Of a DNA stretch of 64,000 bases, positions 41,170-51,882 are shown piece by piece. This DNA is from Siphonodentalium dalli (lineage: Eukaryota > Mollusca > Scaphopoda > Gadilida > Siphonodentaliidae): contig CP136068.1 in NCBI GenBank assembly GCA_032622095.1, forward strand, positions 135,105,989 through 135,169,988, written 5' to 3'. Numbering within the stretch: the first letter of the stretch is position 1; the number at the start of each line of letters is the position of its first letter. Position numbers and translations under genes: made by a program. Below the pieces are notes generated by a model, which saw only the letters and a program-made list of their open reading frames with translations, was not told where the DNA came from and did no database searches.

Positions 41170-41373
41170 TTATTGCAGTTTCTTGAATTCACCCTTGCCG
41201 TATTTAGTATTCAAATAATAAAACTTATCATGCTGGCCAACATAACTGACACATGAGAATAGAGTTACACTAACAGGTGATGAAAAGATATCAGGTTCAC
41301 TTCGATTAACACCGACTGCATATTGAAAGGCCCAGGATGGATATTGAATCAGAATGTGGTCCATGGACGCCAT
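41170..41373 (-). CDS. Possible first exon or small protein, unrecognised
   Basis: A 67-codon minus-strand frame. The start codon lies in a strong context (CAAGATGGCGTCC) and a second in-frame Met follows three residues on. The product begins MASMDHILIQYPSWAFQYAV and continues through VNRSEPDIF, SSPVSVTLFSCVSYVG and QHDKFYYLNTKYGKG to a stop. Residue use is balanced, unlike AT-rich chance frames nearby, and no mobile-element family covers it. An AAG/GGTGAAT donor-like site near codon 61 would allow splicing onward. I know no matching family and see no second exon. Confidence 0.32.
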   Translation of the reverse strand: MASMDHILIQYPSWAFQYAVGVNRSEPDIFSSPVSVTLFSCVSYVGQHDKFYYLNTKYGKGEFKKLQ

Positions 41374-41599
41374 CTTGTTAAAAAAAATTGTTTTCGGAAC
41401 ATTGATGTCTCAAGACTATTTACGCCTATTTAGGCATCGAGAAAATGAATATTCGTTGTGCGAATTGAAAAATGTTGTACTAGCATTGTATTTGACAAAT
41501 TCTGAAGACGCATAATCAACCATCAAACTTACCACACTTCTGGCCACGAGTCTTCAATTATTACATCTACATTCTATATCCATCATCATGCATCACCGT

Positions 41600-41769
41600 C
41601 AAGCCTTGAAATAGTGTGCCTGTCATTTGCAGAATGCTAAGGCCTAAGCAGAATGAGGTCCCCAGAGGGTGAATTTGGTGATGCTAGCCCGCTGTGCTGG
41701 ATAGCATCACTAAATTCACCCTCTGGGGACCTCATTCTGCAAATGATAGGCTCACTATTTCAAGGCTTG
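41600..41769. mobile_element. Family E MITE, copy 7
   Basis: Perfect TIRs, flanked by ATCACCGT (41592-41599) and ATCACCAT (41770-41777), 7 of 8 equal. One full hairpin remains after a short GAATGCTAAGGCCTAAGC remnant of the first. Confidence 0.88.
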
Positions 41770-41837
41770 ATCACCATAGATTGCTCATTTAATTTACGTG
41801 AATCTGATGAACTTATTAAAATTCTCATATGAAAAGC

Positions 41838-42532
41838 TAGATCATGCGATGAATCTCTACTCTGGCTCATGTCCATAAAGATCATATTCCGTCAGTACAA
41901 AACCTGGGAATTTTTTAATGTTCTGACAGGGAAGTGTATAACATAGTGCAGGTATTATATTTCTTAGTTATTACCTGTTCCTTAACCCTTTCAGTTCCAG
42001 GTCCGATTTTTGTATCAACCCATATACCCTGTGCCAATGCATTCTCTTATATATGCGAGTCGACCATAGGTCGCCTCGCATATATAAGAGAATGCATTAG
42101 CCTAACAATTTTTCATCATTTGTTATTATTTTTTACAATTTTAATAATTTTTTCTTATATTCTTTAACAGACTTATTTTGTAGGTTTAGTGCCAGGGATC
42201 TTACGTTTTTCATGGGCATCAAAATTATTACTATGAATACTTGGTGATAGTTTTTAGTTATAACATGCCCCTAAGGTTTTATCCAGTTTGTTTTTAAATT
42301 TGCTATAGCATGCTTAAGCATACCCAAAAAAAATTCAATCTAAAAATTTTATTTTTTATTTTTTTTAGGGCCGATTTTACAGACCGTAAATTAGGGCACT
42401 GAAAGGGTTCCTTAATGTATATATAACCTGTCAGAATAGGTCAGAACATCAAAATGTTCCCAGGTTTTGTTCTGGTGGAATATGATCTCTACGGGCATAA
42501 GCCAGCCGGAGTAGAGATTCATGGCATGATCC
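41838..42532. mobile_element. Element M, copy 1, long terminal repeats, nested C5
   Basis: Arms of about 110-140 bp (TAGATCATGCGATGAATCTC .. TTCTGACAGG and, inverted, GGATCATGCCATGAATCTCT .. TTCTGACCTATTCTGACAGG) enclose C5. The copy at 47004-47866 has the same arms. The superfamily and target duplication are not clear. Confidence 0.68.
41986..42407 (+). mobile_element. Family C element, copy 5, long form, nested in M1
   Basis: TTAA then CCCTTTCAGTTCCAGGTCCG, one hairpin, the usual spacer, then about 200 bp absent from short C copies (GGCATCAAAATTATTACTAT .. CTATAGCATGCTTAAGCATA) and GGGCACTGAAAGGG. C10 has the same extra block, so the short form is probably a deletion derivative. Confidence 0.82.
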
Positions 42533-42534
42533 AA

Positions 42535-43688
42535 TGGAAAGCATGATAAAAAATGATACAGGACTCTTTGTTGCCTCTTTGTGGGGCTCAGCGAGTTTAA
42601 TATCGGGCTCAGATCTCAGATAGCCCCAAACCCAATGTTAATCTCACATCCCCTCACATAACACCGTAAGATGGATTATCTCTTCATATAACAATTTTGA
42701 AATAGTTCCGTTGGGTATAAAATAATAAATATGAATTGAAGATCCATGTCTGGAAACTGTTTATTGTTCTATTTTTAGAACAGACTATTCAGGCAATACC
42801 ATATAGCGATAGAGATCATTAGGGCGTTCCCATAGCTATGCTCCGAACGTCAAATATCTCAGACTGATTGTATTGTTTTATTCCATAGTTATAATCGATA
42901 ATTAGTCTAAAATTAACGTTTGTGACAAAATAAGACAATAAAATTTCTAGTCTCTGTTAACAGTATCCACTATTGTTCGTTAGCTAAACAACCACACATA
43001 TTTAGACCAGAAAATATTCTAAATATAATCAACAGTAATCAATAGAAACATTTCCGGACAATGGGGCCTTCGATTCATATCTAATATTTTATACCCCGGT
43101 AACTATATAACACATAGATCATCTTGAAGGAATCGCCCTGTAACATATCATTTATTTATTACAACTGTAACAAGGTGGGCATAGCAGTGATAGAGTCTTG
43201 TGACCAGTTCCAATTACAGACCCATTATGATATAGACATTGTACACCCTGAATACTCTGTGTGCATTAAAATCATTGTAATAGGTAGCAATACCTAGGAA
43301 TTACTTTAAACTCCCAGCCATTATACACAGTGTTCCCACCAATTATACGGGACCCTAACCATAATTGTCTCCCTTTGATGTCTTGAGTGAAACATTTCAT
43401 TTTCATTAAAAGCATGCTCTCAAACATCAAAGTACCTGTCGGGTCCTGTTAGTTTCTCGCTCTGTTAGAACCAAGTCCTTCACTGCTCATACTGACATTA
43501 CACAATGTCGATGGGCTGCGTGTGTTTGTAGCACAGTTGAGCCTGGTGACGTGCATGACAAGGTGATGGCTATTACAACGTCAGCAAATAAACTGCATGT
43601 GAATCTTTTACACTCATGCACTCAGTGTGCTGGAAGCAACTAATGACAAGGGGTACTATTTGAGATATTTCTTACCCTTTTCTTTTTT
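42535..43688. other. No gene seen in about 1.15 kb
   Basis: The largest element-free stretch of the right half. No frame over 60 codons and no splice pattern that I could assemble. Confidence 0.4.
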
Positions 43689-43692
43689 TTAA

Positions 43693-44084
43693 CCCTTTAC
43701 CCAACAGAAGGGCCCTGTGCCAATGCATTCTCTTATATATGCGAGTCGACCATAGGTCGCCTCGCATATATAAGAGAATGCATTGGCTTAACATATTAAA
43801 AATTATAAAATTGTTAAAGAATGTAAGAAAAAATGGTATAAAGTTTTAAAAAAAGATTTTTTTTAGGCCAATGCATTCTCTTATATATGCGAGGCGACCT
43901 ATGGTCGACTCGCATATATAAGAGAATGCATTGGCACAGGGCATAACTGTAACTATCACAATGTGGTCAAGGAGCCGGTTCCAATGATATCCATATGTGT
44001 ATGGTTCTATTGAGACAGACCGAAGATATTTTAGGCTGTTGAAGCTTTATTTGGCCGGTTTTGGCCGGTTTGTTGGGTAAAGGG
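43693..44084 (-). mobile_element. Family A MITE, copy 10
   Basis: TTAA at 43689-43692 and 44085-44088. Complete. Confidence 0.93.
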
Positions 44085-44189
44085 TTAAATAAAAAGGCAT
44101 TCTGTCCCACCTCACATAACTTTCAACTTTGAAATACAAATTCTACATGTACTACTATAAACACCTTTGACTTTACGTCAAAATAATGT

Positions 44190-44712
44190 CTTTTTAGTCA
44201 AGTTTTTTTCAGAAACTCGACTTATGCTTTGGCGAGGCCGGTAGGCAGGCGGGCTTGCGTCATGGCGGGTATCCAGACAGTCGAGAGACTGTTAGCGTGA
44301 TAACTTAAACAAACGTCAACCGATTTCATTCATATTTGGTATATGTTGCAACAATTTCTCAAACAATTTCTAAATCCAGGTTTGTCCAATCTTTTATACA
44401 AAAGTTATGAGACTTTAGTTTGTCTGTTTTTAGCGATTTTGAACGTTCATGGCCATTAGCACGATAACTCCTTACAAACTTTGACCGATTTCAATGATAT
44501 TCGGTATATGAGTCTAGGATCACCTCTAGATGGGAGCTATCAAATTTGAATGAATTTTGATGAAAACCGTTGCTGCCGGGAGCCATCTTGGATTTTACTC
44601 TTTGCATCTCTAAATCCTTTAGCACACCCTAAAGAGTATATCCCTCATCCAATCATTACCAAACTTCATATGAATCCTCTAGATGGGTGCTTACCATTTT
44701 TTCCGAATTCTG
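44190..44712. repeat. Core-repeat element related in style to R (R4), ends unclear
   Basis: GCG-TGATAACTTAAACAAACGTC..CCGATTTCATTCATATTTGG (about 44296-44340) and GCACGATAACTCCTTACAAA..CCGATTTCAATGATATTCGG (about 44459-44504) are two core units of about 165 bp. R3 carries very similar AACTTTAACAAATATGAACC-GATTTCAAT units. No 5' or 3' terminus of the R type is visible, and A11 cuts the right side. Confidence 0.5.
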
Positions 44713-44716
44713 TTAA

Positions 44717-45088
44717 CCCTTTACCCAACAAACCGGCCAAATAAAGCTTCAACAGCCTAAAATATCTTCGGTCTGTTTCATTAGAACCATACAAATATGG
44801 ATATCATTGGAACCGGCTCCTTGACCACATTGTGATAGTTACAGTTATGCCCTGTGCCAATGCATTCTCTTATATATGCGAGTCGACCATAGGTCGCCTC
44901 GCATATATAAGAGAATGCATTGGCCTAAAAAAAATCTTTTTTACCAGTTTTTTCTTACATTCTTTAACAATTTTATAATTTTTAATGTGTTAAGCCAATG
45001 CATTCTCTTATATATGTGAGGCGACCTATGGTCAACTCGCATATATAAGAGAATGCATTGGCACAGGGCCCTTCTGTTGGGTAAAGGG
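44717..45088 (+). mobile_element. Family A MITE, copy 11
   Basis: TTAA at 44713-44716 and 45089-45092. One of the two AAACCGGCC units is deleted. Changes in hairpin 2 (TATGTGAGG, GGTCAACTC) add mismatches. Confidence 0.91.
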
Positions 45089-45092
45089 TTAA

Positions 45093-45830
45093 AAAACATG
45101 CTGTTTATTATGAGGGCTGTTTGCTGACCCTGTGTGTAACAAGTGATTTCAAATCACTTTCCAATGTTAAAACATCAGTTATATATCAAACACTGTATTT
45201 TGAATTTAAAAGTGACTGATCTATATTGTCTGTATATTGTGGTCTTTATACATTGATCATAAAAGTGCTGTTGACACCGATACGATAGTGTCGCTGACCC
45301 CGATAGTGCTGCTGACCCCGTGATTCTGTGTTGCGTCTGAAATGGTACTCTCTAATTAGGACTGGTACAAAGACAGTAATATTATCCAAGACTGACATCA
45401 AAGCTGTACATTTCTGTATTTAATATGAATTGGTCACACATAGTTCAGAATTTATTGATCTGTGCTAACAGATGTCACTTTAAATGGTCTATATTAATAA
45501 TTACCCAGTAGTTGGTCTATTTTCCTGCAGTTTCGAAAGCTAATTATTGTTTTGTGTTGATATATGAGGCTTCTGCCAATTTTTTGTATTTTCTGTACTT
45601 TAGCATAGTGGTCCAGTGGTTTAGTATGTTCGACGCTGAGTTGGTATAGCCTTCATATTGGCAGTATGCTAATACTGATATGCTTTATAGTCAACTCTCC
45701 ACTAATATTGGCTTTTCACTTCAATGGACACTTTGTCACGGATAGTCATTTGTTCCCATTGATTCATTTGTAGGGATCATACTGTTAACTCTACATGTAT
45801 ATCAACGTTGTGTGTGTTTTCCTTTAATAA
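45093..45830. other. No gene; low-copy repeat V and a weak tRNA-like motif
   Basis: 45355-45560 matches 46840-46995 (GTATTTAATATGA, TGTCACTTTAAATGGTCTAT, CTATTTTCCTG). At 45601-45650 TAGCATAGTGGTCCAGTGGT followed by TATGTTCGACGC resembles a worn tRNA-derived SINE head, but the second box is poor and no body was found. Confidence 0.4.
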
Positions 45831-45831
45831 C

Positions 45832-45945
45832 CCTCTCAGTGAGAGCTTTCCGATGAATGGCAACGAGCCATATTTCCGACTAAATCCTGAAAAGTTACCC
45901 ATATTTCTGCTGTGGTTAAGGAGTCGATTATTTAGGTCATTACTG
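45832..45945. mobile_element. Family B MITE, copy 12, right half only
   Basis: From CTCTCAGTGAGAGCTTTCCG to GGTCATTACTG-TA. The left arm is absent. Confidence 0.8.
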
Positions 45946-46004
45946 TATTATGGAAGTTCTGTGGACCCCATTGATTCGTGTGTTGCATGTGAAATAATAA
46001 TATA

Positions 46005-46216
46005 CAGTAATGCTCTAATTAATCGACCTCTTAACCAAAGCAGAATTATGGGTAACTTTTCAGGATTTAGTCGGAAATATGGCTTGTTGCCATTCATCGG
46101 AAAGCTCTCGGGAAGAGCTTTCCGATGAATGGCAACAAGCCATATTTCCGACTAAATCCTGAAAAGTTACCATAATTCTGCTTTGGTTAAGAGGTCGATT
46201 AATTAGAGCATTACTG
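46005..46216. mobile_element. Family B MITE, copy 13
   Basis: Complete, TA both sides (46003-46004, 46217-46218), arms matching except near CTCGGGAAGAG. It lies only 60 bp after the half-copy B12. Confidence 0.88.
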
Positions 46217-47003
46217 TATAATGAGGTCTGTTACAAATACAGTAATCTATCAAAGACTGACATCAAAGCCCAGTCGACGTAAACATCTCCGTAATAATTA
46301 TAATATTACGTCGACACGAATTCATGTAAAAACCCATTCCAGGACAATGGGCTTCCACCAATTTCGTGACGTCATACTGATGTCACAGACATTCCAAATA
46401 AGGAATAATTATGCGGTTGTTTGGAATGTTACGAGAGGCAGAGATTTACTAGTACAGAACACTGAATAGAGGCATCGGTTATTTCGCCGCCGATCAGAAT
46501 CATGCCATTTGTCAAAAGTGTTTTTCTTTAATAAAGCAGCTGGTCAAAATTAGTACGACTATTAAAACTAACTTTAAATCAGTGCCACATGACCGAGTTA
46601 AACGACTATTGCATTCGCCGTATACAGACGACACCTGAGCTATTTTTACGGGACACGCGCAGCTGTTATCGGTTAGCCAATCGGGGCCAGCGCTTTCTGG
46701 TACCGCTTCCAATCAAAACAAGGAATTCCCTGGTATATCCCCAAGTCTGGAAATAGAATTCCGGCCAGTCCTGTTCGACTCAGATATGATATACTGAGTC
46801 GAAATTTATGTCGACTGATCAAAGCCCTACATTTAATACTGTATTTAATATGAGTCTGTCACGCTTAGTTTAGAACATTATTGTTGCCCTGATCTATGTG
46901 TGGGAACAGGTGTCACTTTAAATGGTCTATATTAATTATTAGTTTGTCTATTGTCTATTTTCCTGTGGTTTTCAAGAAATAATTGTTGTTGCTAGGTACT
47001 AAG
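46217..47003. other. No gene; two small perfect hairpins and repeat V copy 2
   Basis: GTCGACGTAA/TTACGTCGAC at 46273-46315 and TTCGACTCAG/CTGAGTCGAA at 46774-46803. A CpG-richer patch at 46440-46740 holds a minus frame (46512-46712, 66 codons) with a hydrophobic stretch but no recognised family. 46840-46995 is repeat V. Confidence 0.4.
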
Positions 47004-47162
47004 GTAGATCATGTCACGAATCCTCTACCCTTAGCTAAGCACATAGAGATCATATTCCACCAGTAGGTTACCTTGGAACATTTTGATGTTATGACAGAGA
47101 AGTTTATAACATTGAGACAGCAGTCCATGTGATATATTTCTTAATTAATACCTGTTCATTAA

Positions 47163-47353
47163 CCCTTTCAGTGCCAAGTCCGATTTTTGTATCAACCCAT
47201 ATTTCCTTGATCATTTTTCAAATTTATTGACTACAATAATGTGATACATTGATGGAAAGAGCCCTAATGTATCACATTATTATAATCAATAAATTTGAAA
47301 AATGATCAAAGAAATATGGGTTGATACAAAAATCGGACTTGGCACTGAAAGGG
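47163..47353. mobile_element. Family C subtype 2, copy 6, complete palindrome
   Basis: TTAA at 47159-47162 and 47354-47357. One 191-bp palindrome from CCCTTTCAGTGCCAAGTCCG through AATTTATTGA to its inverse. It lacks the 67-nt hairpin cassette. It gives the pre-insertion site of R1. Confidence 0.92.
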
Positions 47354-47701
47354 TTAATAAATATATTTCACTATAGGTGAAGATCTCAACTCAAAATTGT
47401 ACGATTTAAGTGACTTTGTGAGCTATTTTGCCTTGCGTCGTTTACAATCATGGAATTGTACTGGGCAATGTTTATTGCGATATCAGCTCACAAAAGTCAC
47501 AAAAAAGCATGCAATCTCAAGCTGGGACCAACCCCAACTTTGAAGTTGATTGTTGACGAACAAGTATTAACACATAAATATATTCCCTGTCTATTTTTTC
47601 AATGTTATAAACTTCCCTGTCAGAACAGGTCAGAACATCAAAAAGTTCCCAGGTTGTGTACTGGTAGAATATGATCTCCACCTATCAGCTTTAGCTTATT
47701 A

Positions 47702-47836
47702 AAGTAATGCCCTAAATAATCGACTCCTTAACCACAGCATAATTATGGGTAACTGTTCAGGATTTTGTCGGAAATATGGCTTGTTGCCATTCATCGGAAA
47801 GCTCTCACTGAGAGTCGATTATTTAGGGCATTACTC
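47702..47836. mobile_element. Family B MITE, copy 14, shortened, nested in M2
   Basis: AAGTAATGCCCTAAATAATC .. one arm .. CTCACTGAGAGTCGATTATT-TAGGGCATTACT. The right arm's middle is deleted and the tips are slightly changed. Confidence 0.8.
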
Positions 47837-47866
47837 TAGTTGCGATTCGATTCGTGACATGATCTA

Positions 47867-48284
47867 GCCTCCGGGCTGCACTGCCACTTTTCTGTATAAA
47901 AAATTTCATCTTATTTTATTTCCCATCCAACAAAAACCATGGTGTAAAAAAAATAAGACAATATATGTAGCCTATAATAACATTCATACAGCGTAATCGA
48001 TCCGAGGATTCAATGGGAGCATGGAGGATTCAATGGGGTGCCAAGCGTTTTTTGTGCATATTTCTGTTATTAAAATGTGGTAACTGCTAATAATATGGTC
48101 CCTGCTTGACAATGTCTTGAATTTTATATGTAATCACTTCATTCCCATTGATTTGTTTCTGGACCTTTAATTAGGCTGTTGGTTGCACTCACTAGTTGAG
48201 CATTTCTATAATTGAATCCTTTGAGTGTTTCTCTGTCTGTAGTCTGCATATAGTATAGACTGAACATCGCCGTACCCTGTCATG
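47867..48284. other. No gene seen
   Basis: GGGAGCATGGAGGATTCAAT-type short duplication near 48005-48035; otherwise plain. Confidence 0.4.
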
Positions 48285-48548
48285 AAGCATGGATCATTCC
48301 AATGTATATTTTTAGAACTACAGTAATGCCCTAAATAATCGACTCCTTAACCACAGCATAATTATGGGTAATTTTTCAGGATTTAGTCGGAAATATGGCT
48401 TGTTGCCATTCATCGGAAAGCTCTCACTGAGAACTTTCCGATGAATGGCAAAAAGCCATATTTCCGACTAAATCCTGAAAAATTACCCATAATTCTGCTG
48501 TGGTTAAGGAGTCGATTATTTAGAGCATTACTGTAAATGGGAGAAAGT
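48285..48548. mobile_element. Family H fragment, copy 8, with nested B15
   Basis: GGATCATTCCAATGTATATT-TTTAGAACTA, then B15, then AATGGGAGAA. Joined across the TA this restores the H phrase AACTAAATGGGAGAA. Confidence 0.6.
48321..48533. mobile_element. Family B MITE, copy 15, nested in H8
   Basis: Complete, TA at 48319-48320 and 48534-48535. The H consensus has a single TA at this point. Confidence 0.9.
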
Positions 48549-48549
48549 T

Positions 48550-49000
48550 TGGCTGCTTTATTTTGCATCGGAGGTAGTTGACGCCATTTACCTAGTTGTT
48601 ACTATATATATATATAAAATATAAAGTTTTGTGTAGTCCATGGGGCATTTTAATATCTATTAAATTGCCTGGTGTTGCAGGTAAATATGGCTTCTAATTG
48701 CTGAAGTGACTGTTGAGGAAAAAATCACACTGTAAAATGGATATCTCTTGTATGATTTAGAATCTTTATGGCCGTTTAATTGATTTTTTCCATTAGATTG
48801 ATTGATTAGACCTTCAATCTGATGACATTGATTGAATTTTTGTTGTAATTTGATTGGTGATCTACTTTTATGAGCATTCTAGCATATTGGTTGTTTCTTG
48901 GGAACAATGACAGAAGTAAATGATTTAACAAATAATTTACTCCATTTTATATTCCTGTCATCTTCTAGTGACCTATATCGTCTCTCATCACTGCATTTAA
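48550..49000. other. No gene seen
   Basis: A (TA)n run near 48604 and several TTGATTGA-like phrases. No feature. Confidence 0.4.
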
Positions 49001-49002
49001 CC

Positions 49003-49349
49003 CTCTGGGAACCTCATTCTGCTTTGGCCTCAACTACTATGGGAGACCTAGGATCAGATTGAAGTTCCTGAGTTGAAGTTGGTGATGTTCACCCATTAGT
49101 CACCTCGATTATGCAATTTTTTATCTCATGCTAATTAGGGGATATAGAAACTGAACAGAAGGGAAAAATTAACTAAATGCAATGTTCATTTGAGACTGTA
49201 GATATATACTTCCCAAAAAATGAGGCCTGAGCAAAATGAGGTCCTCAGTAGGTGAATTTGGTGAAGCTATCCTGCTGATTGGTATAGCATCACTAAATCC
49301 ACCCTCTGGGGACCTCATTCTGAAAAATGACACATTATTTGAAGGCTTG
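49003..49349. mobile_element. Family E element, copy 8, left part missing
   Basis: Starts within hairpin 1 (CTCTGGGAACCTCATTCTGC), continues through the long-form middle and hairpin 2, and ends ATTATTTGAAGGCTTG. Confidence 0.75.
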
Positions 49350-49356
49350 TTGTCTT

Positions 49357-49461
49357 GAGATCTTTCCGATGAATGGCAACAAGCCATATTTCCGACTAAA
49401 TCCTGAAAAATTTCCCATAATTCTGATGTGGTTAAAGGGTCATATACTTTAGTCATTACTG
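49357..49461. mobile_element. Family B MITE, copy 16, right half
   Basis: GATCTTTCCGATGAATGGCA .. GGGTCATATACTTTAGTCAT-TACTG-TA, of the TATATGACC subtype. It starts 8 bp after E8. Confidence 0.78.
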
Positions 49462-49464
49462 TAG

Positions 49465-49919
49465 TTATCAAAGGGTTAATTAAAATGCATATGGGACGGG
49501 AAACGTAGGCCCTACTTGGTGGTGTGTATGATGTGGGTCACCAGGTTACTAATGTTGGTGTTATCAGCTACTGATAGAATTAACAGCCGACTGTCCCTGT
49601 CTATATCTCCAGTCATATTCACTCATAATCACATGCCAATAATGGGAGTATAGTCTAGAAACATCAAAGAGACAGATAATTAAATACAGTGGTTAGTTGT
49701 AAATATCCACAAATCATTTGTTTGATATGTTCTACCCTGACCTGGTTATTATAAATTTGTAATCTGGGATATTTAATAGGGCAATAATGTCTGTGTTTCT
49801 ATAGTATCTATTCCATGGTGATAACTTATTCAAACTGGGATGTGTACTTTAATTAAAGACATATTGTGCACTCATTTCAGTCAATTATACTGATAAGTGA
49901 GTAACCAAGCACTTGGGCC
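49465..49919. other. No gene seen
   Basis: Nothing recognised. Confidence 0.4.
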
Positions 49920-50340
49920 AATATAAATAAATTACTAGATTTACATCCAACTTTTTCAGAAAAATGGGGCGGGAGGGCAAATTTTATATCATATATTTTA
50001 TTCTTCCTAACATAAATGGTCATGGCCAGTTCTAGATATTGAAGCAGTATCCTATCTTATATATTACAAGGTGATTTAGATTGTCCAATTTGATCAAAAT
50101 AGACTGATTAATGGGTCAGTGAAATATTATTTGATTATTGGTTAACCCTTTTAGTGCCATAGGTCGCCTGGCCAATGCATTCTCTTATATATATGCGAGG
50201 CGACCTATGGTCGACTCGCATATATAAGAGAATGCATTGGCACAGGGTATATGGGTTGATACAAAAATCGGACCTGGCACTCAAAGGGTTAACATGAGAA
50301 AAAAGTTTACATAAAAGATATCCAAATAATTTTGGATTTA
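49920..50340. repeat. Low-copy repeat W, copy 2 (fragment again at 50776-50830)
   Basis: Follows 16765-17350 without E1. C9 sits in the TTAA that is empty in copy 1. The right flank AACATGAGAAAAAAGTTTAC recurs after C10, showing a local duplication of flank plus element. Confidence 0.7.
50146..50288 (-). mobile_element. Family C MITE, copy 9, minimal form
   Basis: 143 bp. CCCTTTTAGTGCCATAGGTC, a single hairpin (with TATATATATGCGAGG, two bases longer on one arm) and the right end. Spacer and subterminal hairpin are deleted. TTAA at 50142-50145 and 50289-50292, empty in W1. Confidence 0.9.
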
Positions 50341-50352
50341 TTTTATCAAATA

Positions 50353-50779
50353 ATATCATCGGCCCTAATTTATGGTCTGTAGAGTGCCCTAAAAAAAAAA
50401 AGATTTGTTTGTTTGTTGGGTTGAATGTTTTTTTTTAATATGCTTAAGAATGCTATAGCGAATTTAAAAACAGACTGGATAAAACCTTAGGGGCATGTTA
50501 TAACTCAACACTATCACCAAGTATTCATAGTAATAATTTTGATACCCATGAAAAATGTAAGATTCCCTGGCAATATACCTACAAAATAAGTCTGTTAAAG
50601 AATATAAGAAAAAATTATTAAAATTGTAAAAAAATAAGAACAAATGATGAAAAATTGTTAGGCCAATGCATTCTCTTATATATATGCGAGGCGACCTATG
50701 GTCGACTCGCATATATAAGAGAATGCATTGGCACAGGGTATATGGGTTGATACAAAAATCGGACCTGGCACTCAAAGGG
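50353..50779 (-). mobile_element. Family C element, copy 10, long form, left tip lost
   Basis: TATCATCGGCCCTAATTTAT .. the same 200-bp extra block as C5 in reverse (TATGCTTAAGAATGCTATAG .. AATAATTTTGATACCCATG) .. hairpin .. CACTCAAAGGG-TTAA. The left CCCTTT end is missing. Confidence 0.8.
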
Positions 50780-51023
50780 TTAACATGAGAAAAAAGTTTA
50801 CATAAAAAATATCCAAATAAAAAAAAATTGAGGAGGGGACTTAAAATATGGTTGGGAGGGGATGTAAATCAAGCAATTTGTTTATATTGGCTTTACTGAA
50901 AGAATGTGGCATTCTCATTATTCAACTAATAAATAGTACTGAAAACTACACAGATCATACCATTTTAGAAAACACAACATCAAAACTACTTACAAATGTC
51001 AATATTTACTCCATAATTCGGGA

Positions 51024-51132
51024 CGAATGAGGTCCCCTGATGGTGAATTTGGTGATGGTAGCCCACTGTGCAGAGTAGCGTCACTAAATTCACCATCTGG
51101 GGACCTCATTCTACAAATGTCAGACACACTAT
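51024..51132. mobile_element. Family E MITE, copy 9, hairpin only
   Basis: GAATGAGGTCCCCTGATGGT .. inverse .. ACAAATGTCAGACACACTAT. Left TIR and GGCTTG are absent. Confidence 0.75.
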
Positions 51133-51322
51133 ATCCACTCCTGAATTGTCTGCACAATTATCCTCCCTTGATGCCCCTTTCACCTCTGCCATGCTGTTCA
51201 GTTTCCATCCTTAATATGGCCTTCATTTTGGGAATAGAAACTGAAGAATTCCTGTTAATTAGTGCAAAATGTTCTATTATATCTGTCAAATACATTGTAT
51301 TCGCCTGCTAAACAATTCTTAA

Positions 51323-51566
51323 CCCTTTGAGTGCCAGGTCCGATTTTTGTATCAACCCATATACCCTGTGCCAATGCATTCTCTTATATATGCGAGTCGA
51401 CCATAGATCGCCTCGCATATATAAGAGAATGCATTGGCTTAAAAAAATGTTGTTTTTTTTTTTTTTTACAGTTTTTTTTACAATTTCAATATATTTTATT
51501 ATATTCTTTAACAGACTTATTGTGTAGGTTTAGGGCCGATAAGATCGGCCCCTGGCACTCAAAGGG
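51323..51566 (+). mobile_element. Family C MITE, copy 11
   Basis: TTAA at 51319-51322 and 51567-51570. One hairpin (one changed base, ATAGATCGCC), T-rich spacer, subterminal hairpin GGGCCGATAAGATCGGCCC. Confidence 0.92.
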
Positions 51567-51585
51567 TTAAAGGTTTGATCAATAA

Positions 51586-51880
51586 ATTAAGGCTCATTAC
51601 ACTGAGATGAACCCCATACCTGCAACATGACTCTGCAAATTCTAACAGAATCACTGTTCAGATTCACCCTTGACATCTATACTACAACTAGCTACCAATA
51701 CAATGTGTATCTCGCTTGTTGAAGATTTCATCAATACTGGACATGAACTCTGCAGCCTGCAATTCTGCGAGGATGAGTGTTTGACTTCAGTTCAGTTTGG
51801 CACCTATACTGGTTGCAGTACACTTACGGTCTCTGCTGGACTGTTGTTAAAAGTCATGTGAAACACTCCGGTAGCTATAG
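51586..51880 (-). repeat. Segment Q, copy 1, exon-like on the minus strand
   Basis: About 85% like 52557-52822. On the minus strand after CATCCTCGCAG a shared frame reads AAEFMSSIDEIFNKRDTHCI, then hits TAG. A GAGACC/GTAAGTG donor-like site lies upstream. It could be a decayed duplicate of a coding exon, or a repeat with a chance frame. Confidence 0.35.
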
Positions 51881-51882
51881 GG

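Larger units (their letters stand above)
47004..47866. mobile_element. Element M, copy 2, with nested C6 and B14
   Basis: TAGATCATGTCACGAATCC .. GATCATATTCCACCAGTAGG .. and inverted counterparts ending GATTCGTGACATGATCTAG. Both M copies carry a C element at the same internal TTAA (GTTCATTAACCC here, GTTCCTTAACCC in M1). Confidence 0.68.

Noticed and set aside
45601-45650. tRNA gene or SINE head
   Set aside because: A-box-like TAGCATAGTGG is good but the B-box is poor and too close, no cloverleaf can be formed, and no repeated body was found.
45808-46128. 106-codon frame with MNGNEPYFRLNPEKLPI and similar frames at 18459, 22252 and 35670
   Set aside because: They translate family B hairpin arms; identical in all copies and open only because the arms lack stops in that frame.
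46512-46712. 66-codon minus frame with a hydrophobic stretch (LVLIVVLILTSCF)
   Set aside because: The hydrophobic run is late in the frame, no signal-peptide-like start, and no evidence of splicing; kept only as a note.
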